This document shows, one piece after another, positions 34,422 to 42,856 of a stretch of 64,000 nt of DNA. Origin of the DNA: Mannheimia varigena. Lineage in GTDB: Bacteria; Pseudomonadota; Gammaproteobacteria; Enterobacterales; Pasteurellaceae. Below the pieces are notes generated by a model that saw only the letters and a list, made by a program, of their open reading frames with translations, made no database searches and was not told the origin of the DNA. Each line of letters starts with the position of its first letter. Position 1 is the first letter of the stretch. The position numbers and the translations under genes were made by a program. Location: assembly GCF_013377235.1 (NCBI RefSeq), contig NZ_CP016226.1, positions 682,001 to 746,000 on the forward strand. The letters run 5' to 3'.

Positions 34422-34712
34422 TTATTCTACAATCGCTAAAATATCGTGTTCAGCTAAAATTAATACTTCTTCGCCATCAATTTTTTCAGTTTTAACACCG
34501 TAGCCTTCATTGAAGATAACCACATCGCCTACTTTAACCGCTAAAGGTTGAACTGAACCATTTTCTAAAATTCGGCCTGTACCCACTGCAATAACTTTGC
34601 CACGAGTTGACTTTGTTGCTGCCGAACCTGTTAAAACAATACCACCTGCTGATTTTGTTTCAACTTCTTCACGTTTTAAAATAACTTTATCGTGTAATGG
34701 ACGAAGTGCCAT
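34422..34712 (-). CDS. groES: Co-chaperonin GroES
   Basis: 96 aa, standard length. Start 'MALRPLHDKVILKREEVETK', mobile loop 'TKSAGGIVLTGSAATKSTRG', and 'VGDVVIFNEGYGVKTEKIDG'. Caps GroEL. Upstream at 34774-34801 lies a sigma-32-like promoter. Confidence 0.98.
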   Translation of the reverse strand: MALRPLHDKVILKREEVETKSAGGIVLTGSAATKSTRGKVIAVGTGRILENGSVQPLAVKVGDVVIFNEGYGVKTEKIDGEEVLILAEHDILAIVE

Positions 34713-34773
34713 ATTCTATTCCTCTTATAAATTAATGATTGATAATTCTACGCAAAAAGCGTGATATTTAATA

Positions 34774-34801
34774 ATATAAAGGCTGATTTCAGACTTTCAA
34801 G
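34774..34801 (-). promoter_or_regulatory. Sigma-32-like heat-shock promoter of groESL
   Basis: On the minus strand CTTGAA (34801-34796), a 13-nt spacer and CCTTTATAT (34782-34774), near the heat-shock consensus CTTGAA-N13-CCCCATNT. About 60 nt upstream of the groES start. Confidence 0.7.
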
Positions 34802-34888
34802 AGCAAGTAGTTAAATTTGCAAAATTTTTTACAAATTTAACCGCTTGATGATTTAATTTTAATCAAAAAAAGGTGGCAAAAACCATAA

Positions 34889-34914
34889 AAAATCCGCACA
34901 TAAGTGCGGATTTG
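34889..34914 (-). terminator. Terminator of yceI
   Basis: Stem AATCCGCAC / GTGCGGATT, loop ATAA; followed on the minus strand by TTTTTTATGG. Confidence 0.8.
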
Positions 34915-34922
34915 CCTAAGAG

Positions 34923-35483
34923 TTACTGCTTCGCAGCTTCAATTTGAATCGCAATTTCAACGTCTTTTGTCATACCGACATCAACAAGGTAATTCATACC
35001 CCATTGGCTTCTATCAATAGTAGTTACAAAATCGCCGCCGCATACTTCAGCTTTTAGCATTGGGCTGTCATAACAATTGAATTTAGTTGCTTTTAAAGTT
35101 ACCGGATGAGTTTGACCTAATAGGGTTAAATTGCCTTCAACTTTGGTTACTTTTTTATCTGCAAAATAGAATTTTGTTGAAACAAAACGCATTTCAGGAA
35201 ATTTTTCTGCGTGGAATAAATCAGCTGATTTTAAATGCTTAGTAAAATCTTCACTACTTGCTTGTAAGCTGCTTACCGGAATAGTTACATCTATTGAGCC
35301 AGTACCTTTTTCTACATCAAGCTGTAATTCGCCTGTTAAATTGTAAAAACCACCCACGTTGCTACTTGTGCCAAAGTGGTCAATGCTAAATCTTGCATTT
35401 GCGTGGTATGGGTCAATTTTATAAGTTGCTGCATTGGCAGATACAGCAGCAATAGCTGCGGCTAACATAACAATTTTTTTCAT
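34923..35483 (-). CDS. YceI family periplasmic protein
   Basis: 186 aa. A short signal peptide (cleavage after VSANA) and a single YceI lipocalin-like barrel ('YKIDPYHANARFSIDHFG', 'VEGNLTLLGQTHPVTLKA', 'GMNYLVDVGMTKDVEI'). Family members bind isoprenoid lipids in the periplasm; the physiological role here is unknown. Single gene between groES and mutT. Confidence 0.9.
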   Translation of the reverse strand: MKKIVMLAAAIAAVSANAATYKIDPYHANARFSIDHFGTSSNVGGFYNLTGELQLDVEKGTGSIDVTIPVSSLQASSEDFTKHLKSADLFHAEKFPEMRFVSTKFYFADKKVTKVEGNLTLLGQTHPVTLKATKFNCYDSPMLKAEVCGGDFVTTIDRSQWGMNYLVDVGMTKDVEIAIQIEAAKQ

Positions 35484-35602
35484 AAAAACTCCTCGTTATC
35501 AAATTTAGGTTTGTTAAATTTTGGTTAAAGAGTTTTCATTCTATCCAAATAAAGATAAGGAATAAATGACCGTTATGAAAAAAGATTATTTCTTTAAAAG
35601 AA

Positions 35603-35631
35603 AGAATAGCAGATTAAACTACTGCTATTCT
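35603..35631 (-). terminator. Terminator of mutT
   Basis: Ten-bp stem AGAATAGCAG / CTGCTATTCT, followed on the minus strand by TTCTTTT. It touches the mutT stop codon. Confidence 0.8.
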
Positions 35632-36035
35632 TAGTTTTCTGTTTCTGCTTTTAAGCGTTGAATTAATTCTGCATTTGCTGGTGGAAAAGCCCCTTCATCT
35701 AAATCAGATTGAGCGATCCAAAATCCCTCTTGCCCTTCTCGCCCAAAAGGTTCATTTATCCATTCTTCCACCAAGTAGAAGAAAAACTCAATAATCTTGT
35801 TTGGATATTCAAAGCTGAAACTTTCATACGGAAAAGCGCTTAACACTTGAATGCCGATTTCTTCTTCCAACTCACGTTTAAGAGCTTCTTCAGGGGTTTC
35901 ATTAGCATCAACCTTACCGCCCGGAAATTCTAAAGATTGAGCAAAGTCTTGCCCTTCTAAGCGTTGGGTTAAATAAATTTGTCCAAATTCATTGCGGATA
36001 ATGCCAGCTGATACTTGAATAATCGGTTTTGACAT
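35631..36035 (-). CDS. mutT: 8-oxo-dGTP diphosphatase MutT
   Basis: 134 aa Nudix hydrolase with the full Nudix box (GGKVDANETPEEALKRELEE, then EIGI; residues ~39-62). Removes 8-oxo-dGTP from the nucleotide pool and prevents A-to-C transversions. Located after secA as in E. coli (secM-secA-mutT order). Confidence 0.93.
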   Translation of the reverse strand: MSKPIIQVSAGIIRNEFGQIYLTQRLEGQDFAQSLEFPGGKVDANETPEEALKRELEEEIGIQVLSAFPYESFSFEYPNKIIEFFFYLVEEWINEPFGREGQEGFWIAQSDLDEGAFPPANAELIQRLKAETEN

Positions 36036-36058
36036 AGTTTTCCTTGTTTATCTAAATT

Positions 36059-36114
36059 CAAGCGGTCAAATTTAGACGATAATTTGCAAATTTCTGTCTA
36101 AAAATAACCGCTTG
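36059..36114 (-). terminator. Inverted uptake-sequence pair behind secA
   Basis: CAAGCGGT (36059-36066) with TTTAGAC (36071-36077) pairs with GTCTAAA (36096-36102) and ACCGCTTG (36107-36114). A bulged stem between secA and mutT, likely a weak terminator. Confidence 0.55.
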
Positions 36115-36119
36115 TATCA

Positions 36120-38837
36120 TTATGCGTATTTCGCTTTATTGCCGTGACAATGTTTATATTTTTTGCCTGAACCACAAGGACAAGGGTCATTGCGACCAAT
36201 GCTTAAGTTTGCTAATTCTTCATCGTTTAAGCTTTCTACACTAGACTGCTGATGTTCATCTTCATTGGTCTGGATTTGTTCTGCTGCTTTAGCTTCCATT
36301 TCTGCTTGTAAGCGTTGAGCTTCCTCCACCTCTTCTTGGCTACGCACTTGAATGCGGCTTAAAATGCTGATCACATTTAATTTCAAGGTGTTAAGCATAT
36401 TGGTGAACATGGCAAAAGACTCTTTTTTGTACTCTTGTTTCGGATCTTTTTGAGCATAACCACGCAAGTGAATACCTTTACGGAGGTAGTCCATTGAAGA
36501 GAGATGCTCTTTCCATAACTCATCAAGATTTTGTAACATTACACCTTTTTCAAAGTTACGCATTACTTCTGGGCTAACTTTCTCTTCTTTGGCTTTATAT
36601 TCTTGAATAGCAATATTGAGAATACGCTCACGTAAGGTTTCTTCGTGTAGATCTTTTTCGGTTTCTAACCAGTGAGAAATTGGTAAGTCTAAGCCAAACT
36701 CTCGGCGTAAACGCTCTTCCAAGCCCGGTACATCCCACATTTCTTCAATTGATTGAGGTGGAATATATTCGCTGATAGTGCTATCAAATACATCTTGGCG
36801 AATAGTTTCAATCATTGAAGAAATATCGTCTGTGTCTAATAAATGGTTACGTTGTTCATAAATCACTTTACGCTGCTCGTTCGCCACATCGTCATATTGT
36901 AAAAGGTTTTTACGACCGTCAAAGTTATGAGCTTCTACTTTTGCTTGTGCCGATGCAATTACTTTGGTTAATAGTTTAGATTCCATCGCTTCGCCTTCTT
37001 CAGTAAACGCTTTGCGCATCATATTCAATTTACCTTCATTGAGGTAAATTCGCATCAACGAGTCATCTAACGATAAGTAGAAACGTGATGAACCCGGGTC
37101 ACCTTGACGCCCTGAACGACCACGCAACTGGTTGTCGATACGGCGTGATTCGTGACGTTCCGTGCCGATAATGTGTAAGCCACCGGCCTTCATTACCGTT
37201 TCATAACGCTCTTTCCACGCTGATTTGATGTCCTCGATTTGCTCTTCGGTCGGATTTTCTAACTTAGCAATTTCCATTTTCCAGTTACCGCCAAGCACGA
37301 TATCCGTACCACGACCAGCCATATTGGTTGCAATGGTCACTGCTCCCGGAGCCCCGGCTTCAGCCACGATTTCCGCTTCTTGGGCGTGGAATTTCGCATT
37401 CAATACATTGTGAGGAATGCCTGCTTTGGTTAATTCTTCCGACAACAATTCCGATTTTTCCACCGAGGCCGTACCGACTAAAACAGGCTGCTTGCGTTCG
37501 ATACAATCTTTGATTTCGGTGATAATCGCCGCAAATTTTTCCGCTTCGCTTTTGAACATTAAATCAGTGCGGTCATCACGAATAACCGGGCGGTTGGTTG
37601 GCACAACCACCGTATTTAAGCCGTAAATTTGTTGGAACTCAAAGGCTTCGGTGTCTGCCGTACCGGTCATACCTGCCAATTTTTCGTATAGACGGAAATA
37701 GTTTTGGTAGGTAATTGAAGCAACAGTTTGGTTTTCGCCTTGAATATTCACACGCTCTTTCGCTTCAATCGCTTGGTGTAAGCCGTCAGACCAACGGCGA
37801 CCAGCCATTGTACGGCCGGTGTGTTCGTCAATGATCACCACTTCGCCATCTTTTACGATGTAGTCCACATTACGTTCAAATAATTTGTGAGCTCTTAACG
37901 CCGCACTCACGTGGTGTAATAGCGAAATACGAGCCGGGTGATACAAACTTTCGCCCTCTTCCATCAAGCCCATTTGGGTGAGGAATTCTTCCACTTTCAC
38001 CATACCACGCTCAGTTAAGTGAGCCTGTTTGTTTTTCAGATCAAGGGTGAAATCGCCCTCGCCGGTGTACTCTTCGGTGTCTTCTTTATCTTGTACGATT
38101 AAGTGTGGAATGATCTGATCCACCGCTTGATAAATTTGTGTGGCATCTTCCGCGGGCCCTGAAATAATAAGCGGCGTACGAGCTTCGTCAATTAAGATCG
38201 AATCCACTTCATCCACTAACGCATAGTGCAATTCACGTTGGAAACGTTCGTTTTTGTCATGAGCCAAATTATCACGTAGGTAATCAAAACCTAATTCGCT
38301 GTTGGTGGAATAAGTAATGTCTGCTTGGTATGCCGCACGTTTCACTTCCGGCGGTAAGCCCGGAATATTCACGCCAACGGTTAAACCTAAAAACTCAAAT
38401 AATGGGCGGTTAGTTTCCGCATCACGGCGAGCTAAGTAATCATTCACAGTCACAACGTGTACGCCCTTGCCGGTTAAGGCATTGAGGTAGCACGGCAGTG
38501 TCGCCGTTAAGGTTTTCCCTTCACCGGTACGCATTTCGGCAATATTACGCCCTGTTAAAACCATACCGCCAATGAGCTGTACATCAAACGGGCGCATACC
38601 TAGTACACGTTTACTCGCTTCTCGAACCGTTGCAAAGGCTTCAGGCAATAAACTGTCTAAAGTTGCCCCATCCGCTAAACGGAGTCTAAATTCAGCCGTT
38701 TTGGCTTTTAATTCTTCGTCAGATAGCTGTTCAAATGTCGGTTCAAGTTTATTAATTTGTGCCACACGCTTTCTTAAGCGTTTTAGCGTACGATCATTGC
38801 TTGAACCAAAAATAGAGGTAAGTAGTTTTGAAATCAT
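36120..38837 (-). CDS. secA: Protein translocase ATPase SecA
   Basis: 905 aa motor of the Sec pathway. Walker A in 'MRTGEGKTLTATL' (~102-108), DEAD-like 'DEVDSILIDEARTPL', helicase domain 2 'AGRGTDIVLGGN' and 'RIDNQLRGRSGRQGD', and the C-terminal zinc motif CPCGSGKKYKHCHG. Length matches E. coli (901 aa). Translation is likely controlled by the upstream secM and the hairpin at 38846-38899. Confidence 0.98.
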   Translation of the reverse strand: MISKLLTSIFGSSNDRTLKRLRKRVAQINKLEPTFEQLSDEELKAKTAEFRLRLADGATLDSLLPEAFATVREASKRVLGMRPFDVQLIGGMVLTGRNIAEMRTGEGKTLTATLPCYLNALTGKGVHVVTVNDYLARRDAETNRPLFEFLGLTVGVNIPGLPPEVKRAAYQADITYSTNSELGFDYLRDNLAHDKNERFQRELHYALVDEVDSILIDEARTPLIISGPAEDATQIYQAVDQIIPHLIVQDKEDTEEYTGEGDFTLDLKNKQAHLTERGMVKVEEFLTQMGLMEEGESLYHPARISLLHHVSAALRAHKLFERNVDYIVKDGEVVIIDEHTGRTMAGRRWSDGLHQAIEAKERVNIQGENQTVASITYQNYFRLYEKLAGMTGTADTEAFEFQQIYGLNTVVVPTNRPVIRDDRTDLMFKSEAEKFAAIITEIKDCIERKQPVLVGTASVEKSELLSEELTKAGIPHNVLNAKFHAQEAEIVAEAGAPGAVTIATNMAGRGTDIVLGGNWKMEIAKLENPTEEQIEDIKSAWKERYETVMKAGGLHIIGTERHESRRIDNQLRGRSGRQGDPGSSRFYLSLDDSLMRIYLNEGKLNMMRKAFTEEGEAMESKLLTKVIASAQAKVEAHNFDGRKNLLQYDDVANEQRKVIYEQRNHLLDTDDISSMIETIRQDVFDSTISEYIPPQSIEEMWDVPGLEERLRREFGLDLPISHWLETEKDLHEETLRERILNIAIQEYKAKEEKVSPEVMRNFEKGVMLQNLDELWKEHLSSMDYLRKGIHLRGYAQKDPKQEYKKESFAMFTNMLNTLKLNVISILSRIQVRSQEEVEEAQRLQAEMEAKAAEQIQTNEDEHQQSSVESLNDEELANLSIGRNDPCPCGSGKKYKHCHGNKAKYA

Positions 38838-38845
38838 TGTATTTT

Positions 38846-38899
38846 CCTAAATATAAATATTGTTAATTAATTGATTTTAAAATGAAATTTATAGTTAGG
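38846..38899 (-). promoter_or_regulatory. secM-secA hairpin that buries the secA Shine-Dalgarno sequence
   Basis: On the minus strand CCTAACTATAAAT (38899-38887, containing the secM stop) pairs with ATTTATATTTAGG (38858-38846), 12 of 13 positions paired. The second arm ends in the AGG of the secA Shine-Dalgarno, 8-9 nt before its ATG. A ribosome stalled at the SecM arrest peptide would open this stem, as in E. coli. Confidence 0.75.
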
Positions 38900-39215
38900 C
38901 GTGAGGTCCTGCTCGAATTGGATAAATATTTTGTTTATCCAAGCGGTAAGATTTGGTAAAAAATTCGCAAAAATTGACCGCTTGTGGTTTAATTTCCACA
39001 ATATCGTAGTTCAATTCTGCGATAAAAAGTGATTGCTGCTCTAGCTCATTCGTAGCTTGAACATACTGAAGAAAAGATTGATTGATAACTGCTTCTTGCT
39101 CACTTTCATTTGGATTAACCGCCTGAATTTCAGGTAACGCAAGCATCGCAACCATTCCGAAAAAAAGTTGCGACCAAAAAGGCGTTTTATGAAAGTGTTT
39201 AAAAAATAAGCTCAT
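38895..39215 (-). CDS. secM: Secretion monitor SecM (short Pasteurellaceae type)
   Basis: 106 aa. A long N-terminal signal region ('PFWSQLFFGMVAMLALPEIQA') leads to a C-terminal arrest motif PIRAGP (99-104) and then only HA before the stop. SecM stalls on its own arrest sequence until the export machinery pulls, raising secA translation. The E. coli-type upstream Phe and Trp anchors (F...WI...GIRAGP) are absent at the equivalent positions, as in the short PIRAGP version known from Mannheimia succiniciproducens. Located 57 nt upstream of secA and divergent from dciA. Confidence 0.85.
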   Translation of the reverse strand: MSLFFKHFHKTPFWSQLFFGMVAMLALPEIQAVNPNESEQEAVINQSFLQYVQATNELEQQSLFIAELNYDIVEIKPQAVNFCEFFTKSYRLDKQNIYPIRAGPHA

Positions 39216-39332
39216 TAAGTTAATATAACTGAAAATTTATATGATTATACGCTAAATTCCATCAGAATTATCAAATAATTGGGTCAAGTAACGTAAAATC
39301 AAGTATAAAAATTGAGATAAAGTAAATAATAG

Positions 39333-39635
39333 ATGAAAAATTCAGCACCTAAAAAGATTAATGATATTTTACAGAACTCAACATTAACTCGAATTGTCGA
39401 AAGAGCAAATTTCATTAATGAGTTGAACCAAAAAATACAGAAAATCTTGCCAGAACCTTATCGCGGGCTTTACCGTGTAGCAAATTTAGTTAATAATCAA
39501 CTTATCATTAATGTAAAAAATGCAACCGTAAGGCAAGGTTTACTATTACAGCAAGTTACTCTGTTACAACAAATACAAGCTGATTTACCTGAAATTACTC
39601 AACTGGAATTTAGAGTAACTCCTAGTCTAAAATGA
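39333..39635 (+). CDS. DciA-like DUF721 protein
   Basis: 100 aa, basic, with the DUF721 pattern ('DILQNSTLTRIVERANFINE', 'YRVANLVNNQLIINVKNATV'). DUF721/DciA proteins load the DnaB helicase in many bacteria. In Vibrio and Pseudomonas the gene also sits beside secA, supporting the call. It is at the short end of the family. Divergent from secM. Confidence 0.75.
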   Translation: MKNSAPKKINDILQNSTLTRIVERANFINELNQKIQKILPEPYRGLYRVANLVNNQLIINVKNATVRQGLLLQQVTLLQQIQADLPEITQLEFRVTPSLK

Positions 39636-39658
39636 TTTAATTTGAAAGAGGAAAATGT

Positions 39659-40030
39659 ATGAAAAAAATCGCAGTAATTGGGTTTACCGCAATATTGGGG
39701 GCCTGTTCATTATTACCACAGAAGAACGTAAGTGGCACTTATACAGGCGTATTACCTTGTGCAGACTGTGAGAAAATTGAAGCTCAACTTACGCTAAATG
39801 CGGATAGAACCTATCAATACGACACGATCTATTTTAAAGACAAGAAAGAGCATGCATTTCGCGACAAAGGTACATATACTTGGGAACCAAATAAATCAAA
39901 CGTTATCCGCTTAGAAAAAGCCTCTGGTAACCTTGCTTTCCACGTTTCTGAACAACACGTTGAACTTTGTGACCCAAATGGTAATACAATAAAGAGCAGC
40001 AATAACTACAAATTAAATAAAGTGCAATAA
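39659..40030 (+). CDS. NlpE-like lipoprotein (NlpE N-terminal domain only)
   Basis: 123 aa lipoprotein; lipobox LGAC acylates Cys16. The single domain 'SGTYTGVLPCADCEKIEAQL' carries the NlpE CxxC pair (PCADC) and the beta-barrel pattern, without the OB-like C-terminal domain of E. coli NlpE. NlpE relays surface adhesion and copper or lipoprotein-trafficking stress to Cpx in E. coli; that role is not shown here. 23 nt after the DUF721 gene. Confidence 0.8.
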   Translation: MKKIAVIGFTAILGACSLLPQKNVSGTYTGVLPCADCEKIEAQLTLNADRTYQYDTIYFKDKKEHAFRDKGTYTWEPNKSNVIRLEKASGNLAFHVSEQHVELCDPNGNTIKSSNNYKLNKVQ

Positions 40031-40036
40031 TTCCCT

Positions 40037-40066
40037 AAAAGAGATTCATAGAATCTCTTTTTTATT
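40037..40066 (+). terminator. Terminator after the NlpE-like gene
   Basis: Stem AAAGAGATTC / GAATCTCTTT with ATA loop, then TTTATT. Confidence 0.85.
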
Positions 40067-40086
40067 TGTACAAAAAGCAATAAAAA

Positions 40087-40112
40087 ATCCCCAAACAAAA
40101 ATGTTTGGGGAT
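40087..40112 (-). terminator. Terminator of tRNA-Ser
   Basis: Stem ATCCCCAAACA / TGTTTGGGGAT, followed on the minus strand by TTTTTTATTG. Confidence 0.8.
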
Positions 40113-40194
40113 AACCTAAAAATGAAAAAGTATTTCTACTTTTACTTAACCAAGGAAATATCTATGAAAACAGTAAGAAATCTTTCTAATTGAA

Positions 40195-40284
40195 TGGCGG
40201 TGAGAGGGGGATTCGAACCCCCGATACAGTTTCCCGTATACACGCTTTCCAGGCGTGCTCCTTCAACCACTCGGACATCTCACC
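40195..40284 (-). tRNA. tRNA-Ser (GGA)
   Basis: 90 nt with encoded CCA. Acceptor stem GGTGAGA / TCTCACC, anticodon GGA in CTGGAAA, and the long variable arm typical of class II serine tRNAs (GTATACGGGAAACTGTATC). T-arm GGGGGTTCGAATCCCCC. Confidence 0.96.
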
Positions 40285-40376
40285 GAATCAATAAAAAGAC
40301 AACATAAATATAGCAATTTTTCTCTTTTCTTTCAAGTATTTTCTTCACAAAATGAATTAAATCACTTTTTAAGCAG

Positions 40377-40688
40377 TTACTGCCCTACGCCCAAGCAATT
40401 CGGAGATTTTACTACTACCCCACCAATTTCTTCCCATTCTCCTTGCGTATATAAATGCAACGCTAATGCGTGAACACCTTTTTCTAATTCGTCTGCTAAA
40501 CAAGCATACACAGCTTGATGGCGAGCTACAGCTCTTTTTCCTTCAAATTTATCAGATACTAAAATCAGCTTAAAATGAGATTCTGCTCCTCTGCCTGAAC
40601 TATGCATATAGCTTTCATTCTCTATATTGAAAACAATAGGTGAAAATTCTGCATTAATTTTCGCAATAATAGATTGTTCTACTAACAT
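40377..40688 (-). CDS. bolA: BolA family protein
   Basis: 103 aa. The class II KH-like fold motif 'SHFKLILVSDKFEGKRAVAR' and 'HQAVYACLADEL' are typical. BolA partners monothiol glutaredoxins in Fe-S trafficking and influences morphology genes in stationary phase. Divergent from yajG. Confidence 0.92.
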   Translation of the reverse strand: MLVEQSIIAKINAEFSPIVFNIENESYMHSSGRGAESHFKLILVSDKFEGKRAVARHQAVYACLADELEKGVHALALHLYTQGEWEEIGGVVVKSPNCLGVGQ

Positions 40689-40782
40689 TTTTACTCTCTT
40701 TGATTGAAAACCTAAACAAAATAATACTATACTAGAATGAAATTATCTCAAAATTTCTTTAAACAAGAAGGATTTAACAACT

Positions 40783-41370
40783 ATGAAACTATCTACAAAA
40801 ACCTTAGTTTTAGCAACCACATTTGCAGCAGCTCTATTAGCAGGTTGCCAAAGTCAATCAAACACCTTAACTTTTGCAACACCTACACCAACTGCTGTAT
40901 TTAATACAAATAATCAAACAGCAGCAGTAAATGTAATGACACAAGACTTGCGTACTTCTCGTGAAATTGCAAGTTACACTAAAAATGGCGAAGTAATTCG
41001 TTTAACAGCAGTACCTGAAGTAGCTGCAATGTTCCAACAGGCAGTACAACAAGACCTTAACGCAAAAGGCTTCCAAATTGTGCAAGGTGCAGCAAATGCA
41101 AACGTTACTGTGAATATTCGTAAATTCTTCGCAACAGTTGAACAAGGTAATTTACGCTATAAAGCGGATGCACAAGTGGGAGTTGAAGTTACAGTTCAAG
41201 GTTCAAAAGGTAACTTTAGCAAAAACTTCAATGCAACTCGCGGATATGAAGGTGCATTTGGAGCAAGTAATGATGAAATCAAGAAAGTATTAGACCAAGC
41301 CTATTCTGATGTTGTGAAATCAATTTATAACGATAACGAAATTGCAGCCGCAATTCATCAATTCAAATAA
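40783..41370 (+). CDS. yajG: YajG family lipoprotein
   Basis: 195 aa. Signal peptide with lipobox LAGC (acylated Cys22). The rest ('VNVMTQDLRTSREIASYTKN', 'VTVNIRKFFATVEQGNLRYK', 'DQAYSDVVKSIYNDNEIAAA') matches YajG, an outer-membrane-associated lipoprotein of unknown function. In E. coli yajG and bolA are also neighbours. Confidence 0.87.
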   Translation: MKLSTKTLVLATTFAAALLAGCQSQSNTLTFATPTPTAVFNTNNQTAAVNVMTQDLRTSREIASYTKNGEVIRLTAVPEVAAMFQQAVQQDLNAKGFQIVQGAANANVTVNIRKFFATVEQGNLRYKADAQVGVEVTVQGSKGNFSKNFNATRGYEGAFGASNDEIKKVLDQAYSDVVKSIYNDNEIAAAIHQFK

Positions 41371-41387
41371 TTAATTGAATTCATTTT

Positions 41388-41445
41388 ACAAGCGGTTAAG
41401 TTTATTCAGTTTTTTGCAAAAAATTGAAGGAATTTAACCGCTTGT
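41388..41445 (+). terminator. Inverted uptake-sequence pair behind yajG
   Basis: ACAAGCGGTTAA (41388-41399) and TTAACCGCTTGT (41434-41445): two complete uptake signals forming a 12-bp stem downstream of yajG. Confidence 0.65.
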
Positions 41446-41518
41446 TGTTTTCTATTTTGTAATGTTGCGTGAAAATAGCATAAATTCAATTTACTGTTAA
41501 ACAATTTCCCCTTACCAT

Positions 41519-41540
41519 AAGGCAGACATAAGTCTGCCTT
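41519..41540 (+). other. Small hairpin upstream of rsmE
   Basis: Nine-bp stem AAGGCAGAC / GTCTGCCTT in the 5' leader about 25 nt before the rsmE ATG. Could be a terminator remnant or a leader structure. Confidence 0.4.
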
Positions 41541-41564
41541 TGATGTATTTTAAATAGAGATAAA

Positions 41565-42296
41565 ATGAGAATCCCAAGAATTTACCATCCAGAGCCATTA
41601 GCTAATCAGCAAAGCTGTATTTTAAGTGAGGATGCATTCAACCACGTTGGCCGTGTGCTACGAATGAAAGAAGGAGAGCAAATTATTTTGTTTGATGGCT
41701 CTAACCATATTTTTCACGCCACGTTACAAGCGGTCGAGAAACGTCAAATTATTGCAAAAATTCATTCAAGTGAATTAGATAATAGAGAGTCCAACTTGCC
41801 AATTCACTTAGGGCAAGTGATTTCCAGAGGTGATAGAATGGAGTTTACCATTCAAAAATCAGTGGAGTTGGGTGTAAAAATTATTACTCCACTTTGGTCG
41901 GAACGTTGTGGCGTAAAGCTCAATGATGAACGACAAGATAAAAAACTACAACAATGGCAAAAAATTGCGATTGCTGCGTGCGAGCAATGCGGACGAAATG
42001 AAATTCCTGAAATTCGCCCGATTATGAAGCTCACCGATTGGTGCAAAGAGCAAGATGAAATGCTAAAACTTAATCTGCATCCAAGAGCCAAATATACCAT
42101 TCGGGAACTGCCAAATGTACCGAACGCAGGCGTACGCTTATTAATTGGCTCAGAAGGCGGCTTATCATCAGAAGAAATTGCGATGACAGAAAGCGAAGGT
42201 TTTACCGAAGTATTGTTAGGCAAACGGGTTTTACGCACAGAAACTGCCTCACTTGCCGCCATTACTGCTCTACAAGTTTGTTTTGGAGATATTTAA
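41565..42296 (+). CDS. rsmE: 16S rRNA (uracil1498-N3)-methyltransferase RsmE
   Basis: 243 aa SPOUT methyltransferase. PUA-like N-terminus ('RIPRIYHPEP', 'NHVGRVLRMKEGEQIILFDG') and knotted SAM domain ('LLIGSEGGLSSEEIA', 'LGKRVLRTETASLAAI'). Methylates U1498 in 16S rRNA. First of rsmE-yqgE-ruvX, coupled by TAATG overlap to yqgE. Confidence 0.95.
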   Translation: MRIPRIYHPEPLANQQSCILSEDAFNHVGRVLRMKEGEQIILFDGSNHIFHATLQAVEKRQIIAKIHSSELDNRESNLPIHLGQVISRGDRMEFTIQKSVELGVKIITPLWSERCGVKLNDERQDKKLQQWQKIAIAACEQCGRNEIPEIRPIMKLTDWCKEQDEMLKLNLHPRAKYTIRELPNVPNAGVRLLIGSEGGLSSEEIAMTESEGFTEVLLGKRVLRTETASLAAITALQVCFGDI

Positions 42297-42856
42297 TGCT
42301 AGAAAATTTACAAGGCAAATTTTTAATTGCCACCCCAGAAATGGACGATGATTATTTTGAGCGTACCGTTATCTATATTTGTGAGCATAACCAGCAAGGG
42401 GCGATGGGCGTTGTAATTAACACACCAACCGATCTTTCTGTGCTTGAACTGCTTACCCGTATGGATTTCCAAATGGCAAACCAGCGTAATTATAACAAAG
42501 ATCAAATGGTATTAAGTGGCGGGCCGGTTAATCAAGATAGAGGCTTTATTATTCACACCAAAACAGAAAATGATTTTATCCACACTTATCCGATCACTGA
42601 TAAAATTACACTCACAACTTCAGGCGACGTGTTAGACTCTTTCGGCACGCCCCAATCGCCGGAAAAATTTATTGTTTGTTTAGGTTGTTCCACGTGGCAA
42701 ACCAACCAACTAGAGCAAGAAATTGCACAAAATTATTGGATCGTGTCTGAAGCAAATGAAAAAACATTGTTTGAAACCGGCTATTTAGATCGCTGGCCAG
42801 AAGCCTATGAAATGATGGGGCTCTCAGGTATACCAGCCAGAGCGGGGAGAGCTTAA
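42296..42856 (+). CDS. yqgE: YqgE/AlgH family protein (UPF0301)
   Basis: 186 aa from ATG 42296, which shares a base with the rsmE stop (TAATG) with GGAGA upstream; a longer frame from 42278 lies inside rsmE and is rejected. Family motifs 'LQGKFLIATPEMDDDYFERT', 'NQQGAMGVVINTP' and 'VLSGGPVNQDRGFIIH' are present. Function unresolved; the operon with ruvX is conserved. Confidence 0.92.
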   Translation: MLENLQGKFLIATPEMDDDYFERTVIYICEHNQQGAMGVVINTPTDLSVLELLTRMDFQMANQRNYNKDQMVLSGGPVNQDRGFIIHTKTENDFIHTYPITDKITLTTSGDVLDSFGTPQSPEKFIVCLGCSTWQTNQLEQEIAQNYWIVSEANEKTLFETGYLDRWPEAYEMMGLSGIPARAGRA

